DNA of 64,000 nt, taken from positions 1,119,693 through 1,183,692 of the forward strand of contig NZ_JH651384.1 of assembly GCF_000260135.1 (NCBI RefSeq). Direction: 5' to 3'. Source of the stretch: Thiothrix nivea DSM 5205 (GTDB taxonomy: Bacteria; Pseudomonadota; Gammaproteobacteria; Thiotrichales; Thiotrichaceae). Below are positions 62,457 through 64,000 of the stretch, one piece after another. Both the position numbers and the translations under genes were made by a program. Below the pieces are notes generated by a model. It saw only the letters and a program-made list of their open reading frames with translations. It made no database searches and had not been told where the DNA came from. The first letter of the stretch is position 1; the number at the start of each line of letters is the position of its first letter.

Positions 62457-63824
62457 ATGTCTAAACTATTCCACCAACAAAACAGCGAACAACGCCTCAA
62501 AGCCATTGATGACGCCATCGAAAGCGGGGCGCTGTTTCAAGTGCGGCGTGCCCTTAATGCCCTGCATCCGGCGGAAATCGCCGACATGCTGGAAGCCGCG
62601 CCACACGGGCAACGTGAGCTGATCTGGGAACTGGTTGAGCAGGAAAATGAAGGCGAAGTCCTGATAGAGTTGAGCGAAGACATGCGCCACAGCCTGGTCG
62701 AGGAAATGGATGCAGGTGAAATCCTCAATGCTATCAAGGATCTTGACTATGACGACATGGCCGACTTCCTGCAAAGCCTGCCGGACGAGATCATCCAGCA
62801 AACCCTGGACGGGATGGATAGGCAAGACCGCGAACGGGTGGAAGCCGTACTCGCTTACGACGAAAACACCGCTGGCGGGATCATGGATACCGAAACCGTC
62901 ACAGTGCGCGCCGACGTAACCCTGGATGTGGTATTCCGCTATTTGCGCCACCAGCATGAGCTGCCCACCCATACGGACAACCTGATTGTAGTCAGCCGCT
63001 ATGACCAGTATCTCGGCATCCTCCCCCTTGTCGACCTGCTGACCAGCCAACCAGACCTGACAGTTGGCGCAGTCATGTCCACCGACCTGCCAGGCATCCC
63101 CGCTGATATGCCCGCACGCAACGTCGCCCGTTTGTTTGAAGACCATAACCTGGTTTCCGCCCCGGTCGTGGATGGCAGTGGCAAACTGCTCGGGCGCGTC
63201 ACCATCGACGACGTGGTTGACATCATCCGCGAGGAAGCTGAACACTCGGTCATGAGCATGGCGGGTCTGGATGATGAAGAAGACCTGTTTGCCCCCATCA
63301 TCAGCAGCTCCCGGCGGCGCGCCATCTGGCTGGGAACCAACCTGATTACTGCCCTGCTGGCTGCCATGGTCATTTCACGCTTTGAAGGCACGCTGGAAGC
63401 CAAAGTGGCGTTGGCCTTCCTGATGGGCGTCATACCCAGCATGGGTGGTGTAGCGGGAACCCAAACCCTGACACTGGTAATACGCGGGCTGGCGCTGGGG
63501 CAATTGGGGCAATCCAATACCCGATCACTGTTCTTTAAGGAACTGGCTGTCAGCCTCATCAACGGCATACTGTGGGGAGCTGCCATCTTTTTCGTCGCCT
63601 GGTTTTTTATGCAGGATGCAGGCATCGGTGTGGTCATCGGCATCGCCATGGTGATCAACCTGCTGGCAGCCGCCGTTTCCGGCGTTTATTTGCCAATTAT
63701 TATGCGCAAGCTGAATATTGACCCGGCGCTGGCGGGCGGCGTTGTGCTGACAACGGTGACGGATGTGGTGGGGTTTGCTGCGGTGCTGTGGTTGGCAACC
63801 TTATTGTTGCCGCTCTTCCAGTAA
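62457..63824 (+). CDS. mgtE: magnesium transporter MgtE
   Basis: Mg2+ channel of the inner membrane, 455 residues. It has an N-terminal MgtE helical domain (residues about 15-130), two CBS domains (about 135-265) sensing Mg2+, a plug helix and a five-helix pore domain from about 285. In the pore, the PSMGGVAGTQTLTLVIRGLA segment is the family signature and a conserved acidic residue would bind Mg2+. Start ATG 62457 gives MSKLFHQQN; the open frame extends upstream without support. Confidence 0.92.
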   Translation: MSKLFHQQNSEQRLKAIDDAIESGALFQVRRALNALHPAEIADMLEAAPHGQRELIWELVEQENEGEVLIELSEDMRHSLVEEMDAGEILNAIKDLDYDDMADFLQSLPDEIIQQTLDGMDRQDRERVEAVLAYDENTAGGIMDTETVTVRADVTLDVVFRYLRHQHELPTHTDNLIVVSRYDQYLGILPLVDLLTSQPDLTVGAVMSTDLPGIPADMPARNVARLFEDHNLVSAPVVDGSGKLLGRVTIDDVVDIIREEAEHSVMSMAGLDDEEDLFAPIISSSRRRAIWLGTNLITALLAAMVISRFEGTLEAKVALAFLMGVIPSMGGVAGTQTLTLVIRGLALGQLGQSNTRSLFFKELAVSLINGILWGAAIFFVAWFFMQDAGIGVVIGIAMVINLLAAAVSGVYLPIIMRKLNIDPALAGGVVLTTVTDVVGFAAVLWLATLLLPLFQ

Positions 63825-63851
63825 AGGGAAATTGCCTGCCCCCCATCCTAA

Positions 63852-63874
63852 CCTTCCCCCGCGAGGGGGGAAGG
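63852..63874. repeat. GC-rich palindromic repeat after mgtE
   Basis: Perfect 9-bp arms CCTTCCCCC (63852-63860) and GGGGGAAGG (63866-63874) with a GCGAG loop, 28 bases beyond the mgtE stop. The preceding CCCCATCCTAA and this palindrome together match a type of dispersed palindrome common in bacterial intergenic regions (from memory). It has no T-run, so it may be a repeat rather than a terminator for mgtE and the convergent gene. Confidence 0.6.
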
Positions 63875-63899
63875 GACAAGAAGTATCCCTATCCGACTA

Positions 63900-64000
63900 T
63901 TATTTCACCTTGGCGCGCACGCTTTCGGCCAGCAGGTGCACAGTCATGGCGTAGTAGTTGCTGTGGTTGTAACGGGTAATGACGTAGAAATTCTTGTAAC
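63900..64000 (-). CDS. lytic murein transglycosylase B-like, C-terminal fragment (runs off the window)
   Basis: Thirty-odd codons on the minus strand end at a TAA (63900-63902) and continue beyond the window edge. The peptide reads YKNFYVITRYNHSNYYAMTV and then HLLAESVRAKVK. The motif FYVITRYNxSxYYAM is the C-terminal catalytic-domain signature of MltB-type lytic transglycosylases, which cut peptidoglycan. The gene converges on mgtE. Only the last domain end is visible, so the subfamily is uncertain. Confidence 0.72.
   Translation of the reverse strand, partial: YKNFYVITRYNHSNYYAMTVHLLAESVRAKVK

Overview
The window looks like chromosome of a sulfur-oxidising, autotrophic gammaproteobacterium, most likely Thiothrix-like (order Thiotrichales). 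That placement is inferred from gene content, not from a search. The evidence is a form I RuBisCO operon with CbbR and CbbQ/CbbO and no carboxysome genes, a gammaproteobacterial lptCAB-rpoN-hpf-ptsN-rapZ block, a homodimeric AceE pyruvate dehydrogenase, the arsJ/GAPDH arsenate module, and glycine-methylating betaine synthesis. I see no tRNA, rRNA, CRISPR array or phage.

Layout. 1-9.7 kb: phosphate region. pstC-pstA-pstB-phoU-phoB-phoR run forward. Convergent to them is a low-affinity pit transporter with its DUF47 (PhoU-like) partner. An ISAzo13-type insertion sequence (about 6495-7810) has split the last 26 codons of pit from the rest. 9.8-16.2 kb: a divergent MFS/LysR pair, a J-domain protein, a conserved protein, a UMF1-type MFS carrier and a small exported protein. 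16.4-18.6 kb: a glycosyltransferase and an acyltransferase-3 in an AT-richer stretch. 18.7-25.3 kb: glycogen phosphorylase, then the operon GAPDH-arsJ-usp, with a divergent exported metallo-beta-lactamase-fold protein that lacks two metal ligands. 25.7-28.9 kb: glycine betaine synthesis and uptake (two methyltransferases and a BCCT carrier, start/stop overlapped). 28.9-30.9 kb: an ArsR-controlled operon with an ArsP-like permease, a Cys-rich protein and a CxxC thioredoxin-like protein.

31-40 kb: an orphan outer-membrane factor, a hypothetical gene, then cbbR divergent from cbbL-cbbS-small protein-cbbQ-cbbO. 40-45.8 kb: aceE-aceF-lpdA, with a palindromic repeat inserted in frame in the aceF linker. 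46.1-50.1 kb: a Rieske protein without cytochrome b or c1 genes, a NifX-like protein with a His-rich tail, a beta-barrel protein, a DUF6858-like protein, a SLAC1 channel and a rhodanese; this is the least explained gene set. 50.2-54.7 kb: glnS, a YchJ-like protein, a DUF2061 protein, a hypothetical gene, a YihY protein and a TauE/SafE carrier. 54.8-62.4 kb: the LPS-core/transport and nitrogen-PTS block. 62.4-64 kb: mgtE, a palindromic repeat and the 3' end of a lytic transglycosylase gene running off the window.

Together the genes describe carbon fixation, carbon storage and central metabolism, with phosphate scavenging and layered arsenic and osmotic defence. The strongest observations are the IS-disrupted pit gene with its A8 frameshift site, the repeat-derived linker in aceF, the MBL protein with altered ligands, the structured intergenic elements around the cbb and ace operons, and the Rieske/NifX-like/SLAC1/rhodanese cluster.
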